Assembly: GCA_039821125.1 (NCBI GenBank)
Contig: JBCBOR010000015.1
Location: 15,856-79,855 of the forward strand
Direction of reading: 5' to 3'
Length of the DNA stretch: 64,000 bases
Source: Thermohalobaculum sp039821125
Lineage (GTDB): Bacteria > Pseudomonadota > Alphaproteobacteria > Rhodobacterales > Rhodobacteraceae
Of the stretch, positions 7,757 to 16,558 are shown piece after piece; within the stretch, counting starts at the first letter, position 1; the number at the start of each line of letters is the position of its first letter. A program made the translations under genes and the position numbers. The notes under the pieces were generated by a model. That model was given only the letters and a program-made list of their open reading frames with translations, made no database searches and was not told the DNA's origin.

Positions 7757-8734
7757 ATGGACGGCAGTTTCGTACGCTCACGGATCTTGGACCCAAAGGT
7801 GCTGCGCGGGCTGATGCAGCGCTCGGACCTGCGGGGGGCGGTACAGGCGGGCAGTCATTTCGGTGCGATCGCTCTGACGGGCACGGTGCTCTGGCTGACG
7901 TGGGGGAGCTGGTGGGCTGTGCCGGTTTTCATCGTGCACGGGGTGCTGATCAATTTCCTTTATGCCGGACAGCATGAGCTGAGCCACGGCACGCCGTTCA
8001 AGACCAAGTGGCCAAACGAGTGGCTTGGGCGGCTTATCGGCTTCCTGATGATCTTTCCCCGCGACTTCGATCTGATCATGCACACGGCGCATCACAAGTG
8101 GACCCAGAACTGGGAACGCGACGGCGAACTGGTGCGCGAGCCCTATACACTTCGATCCTATCTGTTGTGGGTGATCGGCCCGACCTATTGGTGGACACGG
8201 TTGACGCGTCTCTGGCGCCTGTCGCGCGGGGTGGTGGTCGAGCCGTACATCCGCCCGGACCAGGAGGCGACAGTGGTGCGCGAGGCCCGGATCCACGTGG
8301 CGCTCTATGCGCTGATCGCGGTGGTCTCGGTTGCGGCGCAGAGCTGGGCGGCGGTGATCCTGTGGCTGGCACCGATGATGGCGACCAAAGTCGTGCACCA
8401 GCTGCAGAATACGATCGAGCATCTGGGTCTCAGCCATGAAGACAACATCCTCGAGAACACCCGCTCGACCCGGACCAACGCGCTCATGCGCTGGATGTGC
8501 TGGAACATGCAGTATCACACCGCGCACCACGCCTTCCCCTCGGTGCCGTTCCACCGGCTGCGGGATTTGAACCGTGAGATGACCGAAGGCGCCGGCACGC
8601 CGCCCCATGCGATGGGATATCTGGAGTTCCAGATGGCCGTCATTGCGAAGCTGGCGGGCGCAAAGTCCGAGGCCGACTATCCCTATGACGAGGTCTGGGT
8701 GACCCCCGCAGGCGGGCGCGTGCCGCTGGACTGA
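7757..8734 (+). CDS. Membrane fatty acid desaturase
   Basis: A 325-residue integral-membrane di-iron desaturase. The three histidine boxes are present: HELSH (73-77), HTAHH (109-113) and HTAHH (254-258), with an extra QNTIEH (218-222) before the third. Hydrophobic spans lie at about 37-70, 90-100 and 180-205. A strong AAAGGAGG site precedes the ATG. Family members introduce double bonds into acyl lipids or hydroxylate related substrates; regiospecificity cannot be read. It stands alone, and its 3' spacer holds a cloverleaf repeat. Confidence 0.9.
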   Translation: MDGSFVRSRILDPKVLRGLMQRSDLRGAVQAGSHFGAIALTGTVLWLTWGSWWAVPVFIVHGVLINFLYAGQHELSHGTPFKTKWPNEWLGRLIGFLMIFPRDFDLIMHTAHHKWTQNWERDGELVREPYTLRSYLLWVIGPTYWWTRLTRLWRLSRGVVVEPYIRPDQEATVVREARIHVALYALIAVVSVAAQSWAAVILWLAPMMATKVVHQLQNTIEHLGLSHEDNILENTRSTRTNALMRWMCWNMQYHTAHHAFPSVPFHRLRDLNREMTEGAGTPPHAMGYLEFQMAVIAKLAGAKSEADYPYDEVWVTPAGGRVPLD

Positions 8735-8753
8735 GGTCGCACCCGGCCCCAAA

Positions 8754-8826
8754 GCGGCCATGTCCGTTGCCGGACCCCGCCGGGGCAGGCCCGGCGGCTC
8801 AGCGGACAAGCCGCTGAGATGGCCGC
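8754..8826. repeat. Cloverleaf intergenic repeat, copy 1
   Basis: Closed by GCGGCCAT (8754-8761) and ATGGCCGC (8819-8826). Inside are three hairpins in order: GTCCG-TTGC-CGGAC, CCGCCGGG-GCAGG-CCCGGCGG and CTCAGCGG-ACAAG-CCGCTGAG. Pairing continues outward after one A·A mismatch (GGCCCCAA against TTGGGCCC, with one further mismatch), to about 8745-8835. It lies between two convergent genes. Confidence 0.85.
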
Positions 8827-8868
8827 ATTGGGCCCTGCTGCCAGTGTTGTTTCGTGTGGCCGGCGCTG

Positions 8869-9309
8869 TCAGGCGATGGCCCCAAGCGTCAGGCACCCGG
8901 CCGCGCCGAGGGTGAGCGGCAAGCGCAATCTGGGCCACCAGAGTGGCGCACCGCCAGCGCGCGTCAGCGCGACATCGGCGGCAAAAAGCGCGGCGAACCC
9001 GGCGGCGATGATCAGCGCGGCGCCTGTGAACGGGATGGCCAGCATCGCACCCCAGCCGAGCAGTGCGGGCAGGACCGAGAGGCCGAGTGGCATCCAGTCC
9101 GGCCCGGCGCCGAGCCCCGCCGCGGCAAACCCCCAGCGGCAGCCCCCCATGAACGACAGGATCACCGCGCCATAGGCCAACAGTGCCGTCTCGGCGAAAG
9201 ATTGGATGGTCTCGGGCCCCACGAGCAGGGCGAGCGCTCCGGCGCCGAATGGAAGCAGACCCGCGGCGCCCAGGATCATTGCAGGGCGGGGGATGGTGGC
9301 GGTCGACAT
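8869..9309 (-). CDS. DUF3429 family membrane protein
   Basis: A 146-residue protein starting MSTATIPRPAMILGAAG. It has about four to five hydrophobic segments (about 10-30, 40-55, 70-110, 125-145) and the motif AYGAVILSFMGGCRWGF, typical of DUF3429 inner-membrane proteins. The frame is open further upstream, but this ATG has a GAGG site and gives the usual length. The function of the family is unknown. Confidence 0.85.
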   Translation of the reverse strand: MSTATIPRPAMILGAAGLLPFGAGALALLVGPETIQSFAETALLAYGAVILSFMGGCRWGFAAAGLGAGPDWMPLGLSVLPALLGWGAMLAIPFTGAALIIAAGFAALFAADVALTRAGGAPLWWPRLRLPLTLGAAGCLTLGAIA

Positions 9310-9390
9310 CTCAGGACCTCTGAGCTTTGCAGTCTGTTCCCAAGCGAGATAGGGCCAACCCGCCGCCGGCACAGGGGGGGCGGATCACGG

Positions 9391-9412
9391 GCACGCGCAC
9401 GCGCACGCGCAC
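9391..9412. repeat. GCACGC hexanucleotide run
   Basis: Three and a half tandem copies of GCACGC between the DUF3429 and DUF2235 genes. It is an alternating purine–pyrimidine tract, of the type able to adopt Z-DNA and prone to slippage. Confidence 0.8.
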
Positions 9413-9420
9413 AGGATGCG

Positions 9421-10446
9421 TCACTCGTCGGGTTGGGATGGCAGTTGCCCGAAGTTCCCGCGGGTCCGATAGCGCGGCACCGTTCTGAGACGCTCGCGAA
9501 TCGACAGATGAATGGTCTCGCCGTCGCTGCGCCCAACGGACCGGGGCGCGCGCAAGACGAACAGCCGAGCGATGCCCGTGCGGCAGCCGACCATGCGCGC
9601 CGTTGGATCTTCGGGGAACCGGGCTTGCCATCCCTGGGGCAGGTCGAGGCCGAGGTGTTCTGCACGTCGGAGCATCCAGTTCAGCGGAATGTTGGACAGC
9701 GACCGGGCCGCGGGGCGAGCCCGGATCTCGCCGCCGATGTCGGCATGGGCGCCGGGAAACCAGGTCTGCTCGAGCCGCCCCTGCCAGTCCGGGCTGTACC
9801 GCCAGAGGCGCGGGCGATAGGAGGACCGGTCCTCGTCGATCGCAAGCGCATGATAGCCGTGCCGGATGTGCCCGCCGAGCTGGTCATCATGAAACTCGGT
9901 CGCCATGGGCGCGAGCCGGTTCAGGATCGGATAGGGCAGGCCAAGCGATTTCACCGTATCCCACACACCAAGCATCTCGATTTCGACGCCGCCATGGCAG
10001 CGATGTGCTGAAAAATGCTGCCGCGCCAGAGAGTTCGAGCCGACCTCGTAGAACCGGAAGGCGAGACGCACATGCCGCTCGGTCGCATACTTGCGATGCA
10101 ACAGACCGATCCGTCCGATCATCCCGGCCAGTGAGCGGACAGCATAGGCGCCGCGCGAATAGCCTAGAAGAAAGATCCGGTCGCCCGGCCGATAGTGATG
10201 CGCCAGAAACGCATACCCCCGCCGGATCGAGTGATTGATCCCAAGCCCGGAGGCCGCGTTCAGCCATTTGCGCCAGCCAGAGCCCTGCACGCCGCGGTCA
10301 TATTCATAGCGCTGGACCTCGGACTGTCCGGTCTCGGCCAGCAGGCGATAGGCAAGCCCGGCATTGGTCTCCGACCCTCGCTTGATCGAGGACAGCGTTC
10401 CATCGCAGATAAAGACCAGATTCCGGACGCGACGCTCGGGGATCAT
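9421..10446 (-). CDS. DUF2235 alpha/beta hydrolase (T6SS phospholipase Tle1-like fold)
   Basis: A 341-residue protein with the DUF2235 pattern: FICDGT (12-17), DRGVQGSG (50-57), RIFLLGYSRGAYAVRSLAGMIG with a GxSxG-type nucleophile (Ser97), GVWDTVKSLG and WFPGAHADIGG carrying the likely catalytic His. DUF2235 proteins include type VI lipase effectors, but stand-alone members occur widely in Rhodobacterales without that system. No signal peptide is seen. It lies 2 kb from a broken hcp gene, a suggestive but weak link. The role could be lipase, esterase or something else. Confidence 0.85.
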   Translation of the reverse strand: MIPERRVRNLVFICDGTLSSIKRGSETNAGLAYRLLAETGQSEVQRYEYDRGVQGSGWRKWLNAASGLGINHSIRRGYAFLAHHYRPGDRIFLLGYSRGAYAVRSLAGMIGRIGLLHRKYATERHVRLAFRFYEVGSNSLARQHFSAHRCHGGVEIEMLGVWDTVKSLGLPYPILNRLAPMATEFHDDQLGGHIRHGYHALAIDEDRSSYRPRLWRYSPDWQGRLEQTWFPGAHADIGGEIRARPAARSLSNIPLNWMLRRAEHLGLDLPQGWQARFPEDPTARMVGCRTGIARLFVLRAPRSVGRSDGETIHLSIRERLRTVPRYRTRGNFGQLPSQPDE

Positions 10447-10776
10447 GATTGAATGAATTCCCTGAATTCCGTTGTCGTTGCACTCTGGTCAGGAAAAAGG
10501 CGCAGCCGCCAAATTGTGTTTCATTTCACAGTATTGCGCGGCGCACTCAAGGGGAAGGTTGACTTTGCCCTTTGCGATCTGCGAACTTCTTTTCTGTTCA
10601 ACGTGTAAATTACCGGTGGCGGCCACATTCTTGCCCTGCTGAGCAGATAGGCCAGACGAGTGAGACGGTCGGGAATCTTCCACCAGCTGTAACCTAGGGC
10701 GCAGAACTGCGCCCGCATGTTTTGCGTCTGAAACTGCGAGTTTACCTTTCACTGATATGCCCGAGGGTGTGACGGC
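10447..10776. other. Divergent spacer between the DUF2235 gene and the 691-aa envelope protein gene
   Basis: About 330 bases with no convincing gene; it should hold promoters for both flanking genes. TTGACT at 10559 resembles a -35 box but has no good -10 partner. The 10777 start is a GTG with GAGGG about 8 bases upstream. Confidence 0.5.
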
Positions 10777-12852
10777 GTGCTGAAAGACGACAATAACATC
10801 ACGATCTTTTCGTGCGTGATCGTGATGGTTGCAATGGGGATGGTTCTGCAGCGCGCAGAAGGTCTCTCTGACTTTTTTAACAAGAGCACGAGCGAGATTG
10901 TCCTCGAAGACGATGTCGTGCAAGCGCGTGTGAACTCGCTGCTGCGCGTCGATGTTTTCGCGAATGATCAGGGTGTGTCGCGCGATGATGCCGCTGCGCT
11001 CACGCTGATTGCACAACCAGACTGTGGTCACGCGGTCGTGCGGAACGGCACGATCGAGTTCCTGGCCGGAGCCGAATGCAGCGGCGTCCAGAAGATCGAC
11101 TACTCTGTTAAGGGTGTCTCGCAAATCGCTACGGTTGCAGTGCAATTGGTCAATCCATCTGCCGCGCCTGCAGCCGAGACCGAGGCCACGGTCGCCGCCG
11201 TCGAGCCGGTCAAGCCAGCGCCGAACGTCCAGCCGGAACCGGCACCGAGCGAGAGTGTGGTGGCTGTCACGCCTGTGCCGGCTGGGCCGGAGCAAAGCGC
11301 GGATGCCAGTGATGACGCTGCACAGCAGGCAGCACTGAGCATCGAGACAGATACCACCGAGACAGAAAGCAGCCAGACAGAAAGCGGCCAGGCAGACAAC
11401 AGCCTGGCAGACAACAGCCAGACAGAAAGCAGCAGTGTCGCGACTGAGACGTCAGCGGTCGATCCGGTCCGCGCTGTTGCCGCAACGGCGCCGGGGCTTC
11501 CACAGGGTGGAGAGCTTGCCGAGCCGGCGCTTGCCACGCTGACGGGTGGCTACACTGGTGAGACGGTGAGCGCGGCCGAGATCAAGCCGCTTGGCCGCGG
11601 AACCCAGAAGGATGACAGTGCATCCGAGAGTTCGAACACGCTGCTCGCGACGCTTGGTCTGTCCGGCGGTTCGGACAGCCACGCCGATGCCGGTGTGATG
11701 ATGATGGTCATTGACCGCGGCTATAGCGGCGTCGATGTCCCGGTTGCACCGGCCTATGGTCTGGTTGGGCAGCCCGCACTGCCCAGCGGATCGGCAGAGG
11801 CGCGCGCGCCTGGGCAAAGCAGCGCCGCTGCCGTGCCTGTTGCACTGTCCGGCACCCCGGTCCTTGGCGCCGCCGCACCGGTGGGCGAGGCACTTTCGAT
11901 CGACCCGGTGGATCAGAACGAGATGCCATATGAGGATCTCCTCGCCGCTCGGAAAGCCGAGGCCGATGCAAACGCTGCCGCGGCCAAGGCGGCGGCTGAA
12001 GCGGAGGCGAAGGCGGAAGCGGAAGCGCGTGCCGCGGCTGAGGCACAAAAGGACATTCAGGTCGCCGCTCTGCAGGCCGAGGACAAGAGCAAGGATCTTG
12101 GGGCAGCCGCCGCTCCGTCCGGCACGGCCGATTGCATCGTGCCGCCGTCGGTGACGTTCTCGCCGGGCCGCGCTGCCCAGACAACGGTCGCGGTTGCCGC
12201 GCCGTGCCTTGGCGGAACGGTGGCCGAGATCGCCTATGACAACCTCCGGTTGGCGGTCGCCCTTGACGTCAAGGGCGAAGGCTCGATCACCGTGCCCGGG
12301 TTTGATGCCTATGCGCCAGGAACCATCAGCTTCGCCAATGGCGAAAGCCTTGAGGTCGAACTGCCTTTCCGCGATTTGCAGCGTGTCTCACGCGTGGCGA
12401 TCGTGTGGAACGCGCCGGTGGCACTGGAACTGAACGCTCTCGAGTTTGGCGCGGCCTACGGGGATGAGGCGCATGTCAGCCCGGCCAATCCGCGCGGTTT
12501 CCGCGAGATCCGCAAGACCGGCGGTGGTTTCCTGACCCAGCACACCGCGATCGACGGGGCTGGTCAGAACGTACAGGTCTACACGCACCTGCATCGCCAG
12601 GGCGGCAACACGGGTGCCGTCAAGCTGATGATCGACTTTGCCAGCCGCAGCCGTGATGGCATCGCTGCGGCCTGCGGGACCGGTGAACACGCGGCCCCGA
12701 CCTTTGACGTCCTGCGGACCTATCGCGGCGGCCCCCAGCGCCAGACCCGGCGCCAGCTTGCCGCAATGGACTGCAGCAGCGCGGTGAGCAGCGATCCGAG
12801 CACAGCTCTGATCGGCGGCGCCGTGGAAGACCTTCTGATAACGCCGCGCTAG
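10777..12852 (+). CDS. Large envelope-anchored protein with Ig-like N-domain and low-complexity middle
   Basis: A 691-residue protein I cannot name. A hydrophobic segment near the N-terminus (about 7-24, ITIFSCVIVMVAMGMVL) looks like a signal anchor. Residues about 38-125 resemble a bacterial Ig/cadherin-like domain (VFANDQG, FLAGAECSGVQKIDYSVKG). A Pro/Glu/Ser/Thr-rich region (130-400) follows and includes five pentapeptide repeats. An Ala/Glu/Lys helix (about 395-440, AAAAKAAAEAEAKAEAEA) could be a periplasm-spanning rod. The C-terminal 240 residues form a separate globular domain. It is followed 47 bases later by the PBP–OmpA gene, so a joint role at the peptidoglycan or outer membrane is likely. 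Confidence 0.75.
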   Translation: MLKDDNNITIFSCVIVMVAMGMVLQRAEGLSDFFNKSTSEIVLEDDVVQARVNSLLRVDVFANDQGVSRDDAAALTLIAQPDCGHAVVRNGTIEFLAGAECSGVQKIDYSVKGVSQIATVAVQLVNPSAAPAAETEATVAAVEPVKPAPNVQPEPAPSESVVAVTPVPAGPEQSADASDDAAQQAALSIETDTTETESSQTESGQADNSLADNSQTESSSVATETSAVDPVRAVAATAPGLPQGGELAEPALATLTGGYTGETVSAAEIKPLGRGTQKDDSASESSNTLLATLGLSGGSDSHADAGVMMMVIDRGYSGVDVPVAPAYGLVGQPALPSGSAEARAPGQSSAAAVPVALSGTPVLGAAAPVGEALSIDPVDQNEMPYEDLLAARKAEADANAAAAKAAAEAEAKAEAEARAAAEAQKDIQVAALQAEDKSKDLGAAAAPSGTADCIVPPSVTFSPGRAAQTTVAVAAPCLGGTVAEIAYDNLRLAVALDVKGEGSITVPGFDAYAPGTISFANGESLEVELPFRDLQRVSRVAIVWNAPVALELNALEFGAAYGDEAHVSPANPRGFREIRKTGGGFLTQHTAIDGAGQNVQVYTHLHRQGGNTGAVKLMIDFASRSRDGIAAACGTGEHAAPTFDVLRTYRGGPQRQTRRQLAAMDCSSAVSSDPSTALIGGAVEDLLITPR
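11358..11432 (+). repeat. 15-bp minisatellite inside the 691-aa protein gene
   Basis: Five tandem 15-base units of the CCAGACAGAAAGCAG type. They encode pentapeptides such as QTESG, QADNS, LADNS and QTESS. The units are in frame, so gain or loss changes linker length without breaking the gene. Confidence 0.85.
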
Positions 12853-12899
12853 CGCGGACACGACGACGCGCGAAAGAACGCATACGAGAGGTACACGAG

Positions 12900-14474
12900 G
12901 TGAGAGCAGTTAAATTTGCCGCTGCGGCAGCAGCGCTCGCATCCATGATGTTCGCCACGGCCCCGGGAGCCCAGGAAACGCCAGTTGTGACGCTGAAGTC
13001 TTTTGACGGCTTCACGCAGTTGCGCGGCAAGCTGCTGGAGTTCGACGGCAACGCCTTTACGATCGAGACGCCGCTCGGGCAGATCCGGGTCGACGCGCTT
13101 CAGGTCGAATGCGAGGGCGAGGGATGCCCGAGCAACCTGCTCTTCGGGGCTGAGTTCGGAATCTATGGCTCGAACACGCTCGGCTCGCGCCTGATGCCGA
13201 TGCTGATCGAGGGCTATGCCGACACGCTGGATGCCGATGTGGTGTCCGAGGTCGGCCAGTCCGCACTGGCCAGCAAGCTGCGCATCGTTGCAGGCAACGG
13301 TCAGGAGATGGCGGCGATCGACATCAAGTCGGAAGGCTCGTCAGCGTCCTACGCAGCACTCGCGCAAGGGTCAGCGGCGATCGGCATGTCCTCGCGCCGG
13401 GCGCGGGATCGCGATATCGCGGTGCTGCGTCAGGCCGGAGTGCCGGATCTGCGCGACACGGACAACGAGCACGTCATCGCTCTGGATGGCCTGATCGCCA
13501 TCACCCACCCGTCGAATCCGGTCAAGGCGATCTCGGTCGAGGAACTGGCCCAGGTCTTTGCGGGCCGGATCACCAACTGGGCCGATCTCGGCGGACGCCG
13601 CGGCCCGATCAATGTCTATGCACCCTCCGATCAGACCGGCACCTTCCAGACGTTCGGCTCGCTGGTTCTGGCGCCCTCGGGCGCGCTGATCACCCCGGCG
13701 GCGCGGCGCTTTGATCGCCACAGCGAACTGTCGGACAGCGTCGCCAACGATCCGTCAGGGATCGGTGTCACCGGGATTGCCTTCCAGCGCGCGGCCAAGT
13801 CATTGCCGATCCGGCAAGCATGCGGGATCCTGTCATACCCGACGACCTTCGCCATGAAGACCGAGGAATACCCGCTGTCGCGGCGTCTCTACCTCTATAC
13901 CCGTCCAAACGGGACCCCGGCGCATGCCAAACAGCTTGTCGACTTCGCGCTCTCGGATCTGGCGCAGCCCTTGATCGCCGAGGCCGGTCTCGTCAACCAG
14001 TCCGTCGAAGCCAAGTCGCTCGATTCGCAGGGCGCGCGCCTCGTCTATGCGATGACGTCGGAAGAAGAGTTCTCGCCCAGCCTGATGCGCCAGATGCTGC
14101 AGGAGTTGCGCGATGCGGACCGCCTGTCGATCACCTTCCGCTTCACGCCCGGTGCTGCCAGCCTGACACCGAAATCGCAGATTGATGTGACCAAGCTGGC
14201 CCAGGATATCTCGAGCGGGCTTTATGCCGGGCGGGAGGTTTTGCTGGTTGGGTTCACGGACTCGGTCGGGCAGTTTGCCCTGAACCAGGGCCTGGCGGCG
14301 CGCCGTGCCGGTGTGGTCGAGACCGAGCTTCGGGGCCTGGTCGCGCCCGGTGCTCTGGCGGACACCACGATCAACTCGATCGGGTATGGGGAACTGACGC
14401 CGGTCGGCTGCAACAACACCCTCCAGGGCCGCACGGCCAACCGCCGCGTGGAAGTCTGGATCCGCAACCTCTGA
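12900..14474 (+). CDS. Phosphate-binding-like (PstS-type) and OmpA fusion protein
   Basis: A 524-residue exported protein. Signal peptide about 1-24 (AAAAAALASMMFATAPGAQ). A small domain (30-75) has DGFTQLRGKLLEFDGNAFTI and an ECEGEGCP Cys pair. A periplasmic phosphate-binding-type domain (about 78-375) follows, with GSNTLGSRLMP and GSAAIGMSSR. The C-terminal OmpA domain (about 405-523) has VGFTDSVG and NQGLAARRAGVVETELRG, which binds peptidoglycan. The start is a GTG after GAGAGG. This fusion is a recognised Rhodobacterales type, annotated as phosphate ABC substrate-binding/OmpA. It may be a peptidoglycan-tethered ligand catcher. It is paired with the upstream 691-residue protein. Confidence 0.88.
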   Translation: MRAVKFAAAAAALASMMFATAPGAQETPVVTLKSFDGFTQLRGKLLEFDGNAFTIETPLGQIRVDALQVECEGEGCPSNLLFGAEFGIYGSNTLGSRLMPMLIEGYADTLDADVVSEVGQSALASKLRIVAGNGQEMAAIDIKSEGSSASYAALAQGSAAIGMSSRRARDRDIAVLRQAGVPDLRDTDNEHVIALDGLIAITHPSNPVKAISVEELAQVFAGRITNWADLGGRRGPINVYAPSDQTGTFQTFGSLVLAPSGALITPAARRFDRHSELSDSVANDPSGIGVTGIAFQRAAKSLPIRQACGILSYPTTFAMKTEEYPLSRRLYLYTRPNGTPAHAKQLVDFALSDLAQPLIAEAGLVNQSVEAKSLDSQGARLVYAMTSEEEFSPSLMRQMLQELRDADRLSITFRFTPGAASLTPKSQIDVTKLAQDISSGLYAGREVLLVGFTDSVGQFALNQGLAARRAGVVETELRGLVAPGALADTTINSIGYGELTPVGCNNTLQGRTANRRVEVWIRNL

Positions 14475-14567
14475 GGCGTTTGCTCCGGCCGGGAGAGCAC
14501 CCGGCGATTGCGACACCGCGACGGCTATGATCTATCTCTCCTTGGTTCAACCCGAGGAGAGATTTTC

Positions 14568-15749
14568 ATGACTCGCGATATCGTTGTTCTTGACGGCGCT
14601 CGCACCGCGATTGGCACCTTCGGCGGCACGCTGGCTGGCACGGCGCCCATCGACACGGCGACCCATGTGGCCAAGGCGGCGCTGGAGCGGTCCGGCGTCG
14701 AGGGCGGGCAGATCGGCCATGTCGTCTTTGGCCATGTCATCAACACCGAGCCGCGGGACATGTATCTTAGCCGTGTCGCCGCCATCGGGGCGGGCATTCC
14801 CGACACCACGCCCGCGATGAACGTCAACCGGCTCTGCGGGTCCGGCGCGCAGGCGATTGTGTCCTGCATTCAGTCCCTCGCACTGGGTGATGCCGATTAC
14901 GCACTGGCGGGAGGGGCCGAAGCCATGTCGCGCAGCCCCCACGCCATGCAGACAGCGCGGACCGGTCAGAAGATGGGCGACACCAAGATGGTCGATATGA
15001 TGATCGGCGCACTCAACTGCCCGTTCGGCACCGGCCATATGGGCGTGACCGCCGAGAACGTCGCCGCCGAGCACCAGATCAGCCGCGCCGATCAGGACGC
15101 ATTCGCACTGGAAAGCCAGCGGCGTGCAGGCGCTGCCCAGGCGGACGGGCGGTTCGACAGTCAGATCGCGCCCTTCACGATCTCGACCCGCAAGGGCGAC
15201 ATCGTCTTCGACAAGGACGAGCACGGCAAGCCCGACACATCGGCCGAGGATCTCGCGCGCCTGCGTCCGGTGTTCCAGAAGGACGGGTCGGTCACCGCGG
15301 GCAATGCGTCCGGCATCAATGACGGCGCAGCGGCGCTGGTGCTGGCCGAGGCTGGGGCTGCCGAAAGCGCAGGTCTGAAACCACGCGCACGGGTGCTGGG
15401 TTATGCTCATGCGGGCGTGCGGCCCGAGGTCATGGGTCTTGGTCCGATCCCGGCGGTGCAGAAGCTGATGGAGCGCACGGGCCTGACGGCTGACGATTTC
15501 GATGTGATCGAGTCGAATGAGGCCTTCGCCGCCCAGGCTTGCGCCGTGAACAAGGGGCTTGGCTTCGATACGGCAAAGGTGAACCCGAACGGTGGTGCGA
15601 TTGCGCTTGGCCATCCGATCGGTGCGACTGGCGCTGTGATCACACTGAAATGCCTGGCCGAACTGGAGCGGACCGGTGGCTCCAAAGGCCTTGTGACCAT
15701 GTGTATTGGCGGCGGGCAGGGCATCGCCATCGCGCTCGAGCGGATCTGA
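14568..15749 (+). CDS. Acetyl-CoA C-acetyltransferase (thiolase)
   Basis: A 393-residue thiolase starting MTRDIVVLDGARTAIG after a GAGGAGA site. The catalytic residues are in place: Cys90 in NRLCGSGAQAI, His349 in GHPIGATG, and Cys379 in MCIGGGQG. Biosynthetic thiolases condense two acetyl-CoA for polyhydroxybutyrate or ketone-body metabolism; degradative ones cleave 3-ketoacyl-CoA. Length and motifs fit the PhaA/AtoB group. It is a single-gene unit with no phaB beside it, and it is followed by a strong hairpin. Confidence 0.93.
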   Translation: MTRDIVVLDGARTAIGTFGGTLAGTAPIDTATHVAKAALERSGVEGGQIGHVVFGHVINTEPRDMYLSRVAAIGAGIPDTTPAMNVNRLCGSGAQAIVSCIQSLALGDADYALAGGAEAMSRSPHAMQTARTGQKMGDTKMVDMMIGALNCPFGTGHMGVTAENVAAEHQISRADQDAFALESQRRAGAAQADGRFDSQIAPFTISTRKGDIVFDKDEHGKPDTSAEDLARLRPVFQKDGSVTAGNASGINDGAAALVLAEAGAAESAGLKPRARVLGYAHAGVRPEVMGLGPIPAVQKLMERTGLTADDFDVIESNEAFAAQACAVNKGLGFDTAKVNPNGGAIALGHPIGATGAVITLKCLAELERTGGSKGLVTMCIGGGQGIAIALERI

Positions 15750-15751
15750 AA

Positions 15752-15781
15752 GACGGGGCGGGCAACAGTGCCCGCCCCGTC
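15752..15781. terminator. Strong GC hairpin between convergent genes
   Basis: GACGGGGCGGGC and GCCCGCCCCGTC pair perfectly over 12 bp around AACAGT, three bases after the thiolase stop and just before the stop of the opposing gene. There is no T-run, so it may act as a bidirectional transcript-end structure rather than a classical intrinsic terminator. Confidence 0.6.
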
Positions 15782-15787
15782 CCCGGC

Positions 15788-16195
15788 TCAGCCGTTCCCG
15801 AATTCCTCGCATCGGCAGCAGCACAGCGGATGCACGTTCAGCATCGTCATCTCGCGTTTCTCGCTGTCCCAGCAGAAGCTGACGCATTTCATCGCGAGTG
15901 AGGCGTCGAGCAGCACCTCGCGGAACTCGTTGAGATTGCCGCCGGAGTAGCTGTTGCCGTCGACAATGATCTGCTGAAGATCCTCGGCGCTTTTCTGAAA
16001 GCGCAGATAGCTCACGCAGCCCTTGGGCTGAGAGCCGCCGATCGATCCGGTGAGGACCGGATTTCCGAGGACGCCGTTCGGGATCACGGCCCCGATGCCG
16101 ACCTGCATCAGCGTGCCCTGAACGGCGCGCTTCTCGTCGTCATCCGAAAGCTGGATCCCGGGATTGGCCCGTTGGATTGCCATAAGTTGGTCCAT
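15788..16195 (-). CDS. Unknown protein with a cysteine-rich C-terminus
   Basis: A 135-residue protein starting MDQLMAIQRANPGIQLSDDD after an AAGGAGA site. An in-frame ATG upstream at 16303 lacks such a site. The middle has Gly-rich turns (GAVIPNGVLGNPVLTGSIGG), followed by a predicted alpha/beta region with an isolated Cys in KGCVSYLRF. The C-terminus holds MKCVSFCWD and HPLCCCRCEEF, seven cysteines and a histidine in about 35 residues, suggesting metal binding or disulfides. There is no signal peptide. I recognise no family. Confidence 0.65.
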   Translation of the reverse strand: MDQLMAIQRANPGIQLSDDDEKRAVQGTLMQVGIGAVIPNGVLGNPVLTGSIGGSQPKGCVSYLRFQKSAEDLQQIIVDGNSYSGGNLNEFREVLLDASLAMKCVSFCWDSEKREMTMLNVHPLCCCRCEEFGNG

Positions 16196-16558
16196 GGAAA
16201 GTCTCCTTTTCTGAAATTGAAATCCGAGGCGCGTAATCCGTCTCGCCTCGCCTTCGAGTCTACCCATGCAAGCCTGATTCGAAAAATTATTATTTAAAAT
16301 CAATATTTTATAACGAATTCATCCAGCGCGCACGCGGTTTGGAGCACGGGGCTAGGTGGCTCGTTCCAAAGGGTCGATTGCGGCGGTGGTGGCCACGGTT
16401 GTGGTCTTGCGCGGCACCGGAGAGGCGTGCAGGGCAGCGCGCCGAATCCGCTTTGCAATCTTCGCGGAAATGTTAAGGTTTTTTTACTCGCCAACGATGT
16501 GGGCGACCGCACAAGACCGCGGAAGTCATACGACGCTGGCGCTGACAGGGAGCTTCAG
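16196..16558. other. Divergent spacer before the ABC transporter operon
   Basis: About 360 bases without a convincing gene. Bases around 16275-16320 are strongly AT-rich, unlike the rest of the window, as expected of a promoter region for one or both flanking units. A T7 tract lies at about 16480. Confidence 0.5.
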
